From contig JANWIQ010000058.1 in NCBI GenBank assembly GCA_025449795.1, positions 1 through 12,484 of the forward strand: a stretch of DNA of 12,484 nucleotides, in the 5' to 3' direction. The stretch's first letter is position 1, and each line of letters begins with the position of its first letter. The DNA is from Minisyncoccota bacterium (GTDB taxonomy: Bacteria; Patescibacteriota; Microgenomatia; Levybacterales; UBA12049). Made by a program: the position numbers and the translations under genes. Under the pieces are notes generated by a model. It saw nothing but the letters and a program-made list of their open reading frames with translations. It searched no databases and was not told where the DNA came from. Shown here one piece after another: positions 12,050 through 12,484 of the stretch.

Positions 12050-12484
12050 ATGAATGAACAATTTCGCCATTTCCCTCGTGAACAAACATCTTTACCTGAT
12101 ATGGGTCCAACCGAACTCAGGACCCAGACAACAGAAATGTATCGCAAACTGTACTTCTTAAAAGATGGTGATCCGCAAGCACGTATTGCCCATATGCTAC
12201 AGATAGAAAATTTATTTTCATCCAATATGAAACTTGCCCTTGATTTTATCCAAGCTTCAGCAGAAAGTAACAACAACCAGGAAGTGCTCACAGCTGCAGG
12301 AAGTGCCCTTCTAAAACTGCATATCGCACTTAATACTCTTCAGCACACGGCTTCTGAAGAAAAGCCACTAGAGCAAACATTTGGCGAAATGAGAAGTGAA
12401 TATCTAGCCCGGGGTAATACCACGTATGCTTCTTTTCTTCAATGGATGGCGGCTGCTAGAGATGAAGCAGGGCAATGTATTGCA
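12050..12484 (+). CDS. hypothetical protein, 3' end cut by window edge
   Basis: Open frame from ATG at 12050 to the window edge (145 codons seen). I do not recognise the family. The visible part is polar and mostly helix-forming (for example ARIAHMLQIENLFSSNMKLALDFIQ and SALLKLHIALNTLQ), with no signal peptide, membrane segment or metal-binding motif; a single Cys is near the cut end. Codon use looks like the neighbours'. It starts 5 nt after the xylB stop on the same strand, without a Shine-Dalgarno, so it probably shares the xylB transcript. Support for it as a gene is the uninterrupted frame, protein-like composition and tight spacing. Confidence 0.75.
   Translation, partial: MNEQFRHFPREQTSLPDMGPTELRTQTTEMYRKLYFLKDGDPQARIAHMLQIENLFSSNMKLALDFIQASAESNNNQEVLTAAGSALLKLHIALNTLQHTASEEKPLEQTFGEMRSEYLARGNTTYASFLQWMAAARDEAGQCIA

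Overview
The window looks like chromosomal DNA from a reduced-genome bacterium, most likely Patescibacteria (Candidate Phyla Radiation), possibly the Microgenomates side. That placement is an inference. It rests on AT-rich, tightly packed genes with almost no Shine-Dalgarno motifs, a MurF with an N-terminal membrane anchor in place of its usual first domain, an unusually short L19, and short palindromic repeats that run in frame through protein genes. TGA is used as an ordinary stop (lexA, alpha/beta hydrolase), so the recoded UGA=Gly code is not indicated.

Layout: (1) 1-5172 carries the D-Ala-D-Ala branch of peptidoglycan synthesis. alr (minus, cut by the left edge) and ddl (plus) diverge from a 66-bp promoter region. 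ddl converges on murF (minus), which is the last gene of a minus-strand set rsmI > alpha/beta hydrolase > murF. Alr makes D-Ala, Ddl joins two, and MurF adds the dipeptide to UDP-MurNAc-tripeptide. (2) dedA (plus) diverges from rsmI with abutting start codons. (3) lexA (minus) and uvrB (plus) diverge across a region holding a probable LexA operator. (4) rplS > yraN run on the minus strand and converge on uvrB. (5) A tRNA-Gly(CCC) gene, a membrane-anchored double-LysM protein (minus), xylulokinase xylB (plus) and a truncated unknown gene fill the right end.

The most notable signal is a set of at least five short repeat elements inside four genes (alr, murF, rsmI, LysM gene). They belong to different sequence families, most are palindromic, and each is translated without breaking the frame. 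One family also has an intergenic copy (between rplS and yraN). This resembles the Rickettsia palindromic elements in principle. Also worth checking: a LexA operator made of CGAAC-type half-sites with no spacer, promoters placing the start of transcription on or next to the ATG (ddl, rplS, alr, perhaps uvrB), overlapping divergent -35 boxes, and a tRNA-Gly with C instead of U at position 55.

No insertion sequence, phage gene, CRISPR array or convincing intrinsic terminator was seen. All repeat-family and organism statements come from reading the sequence and recall, not from searches.
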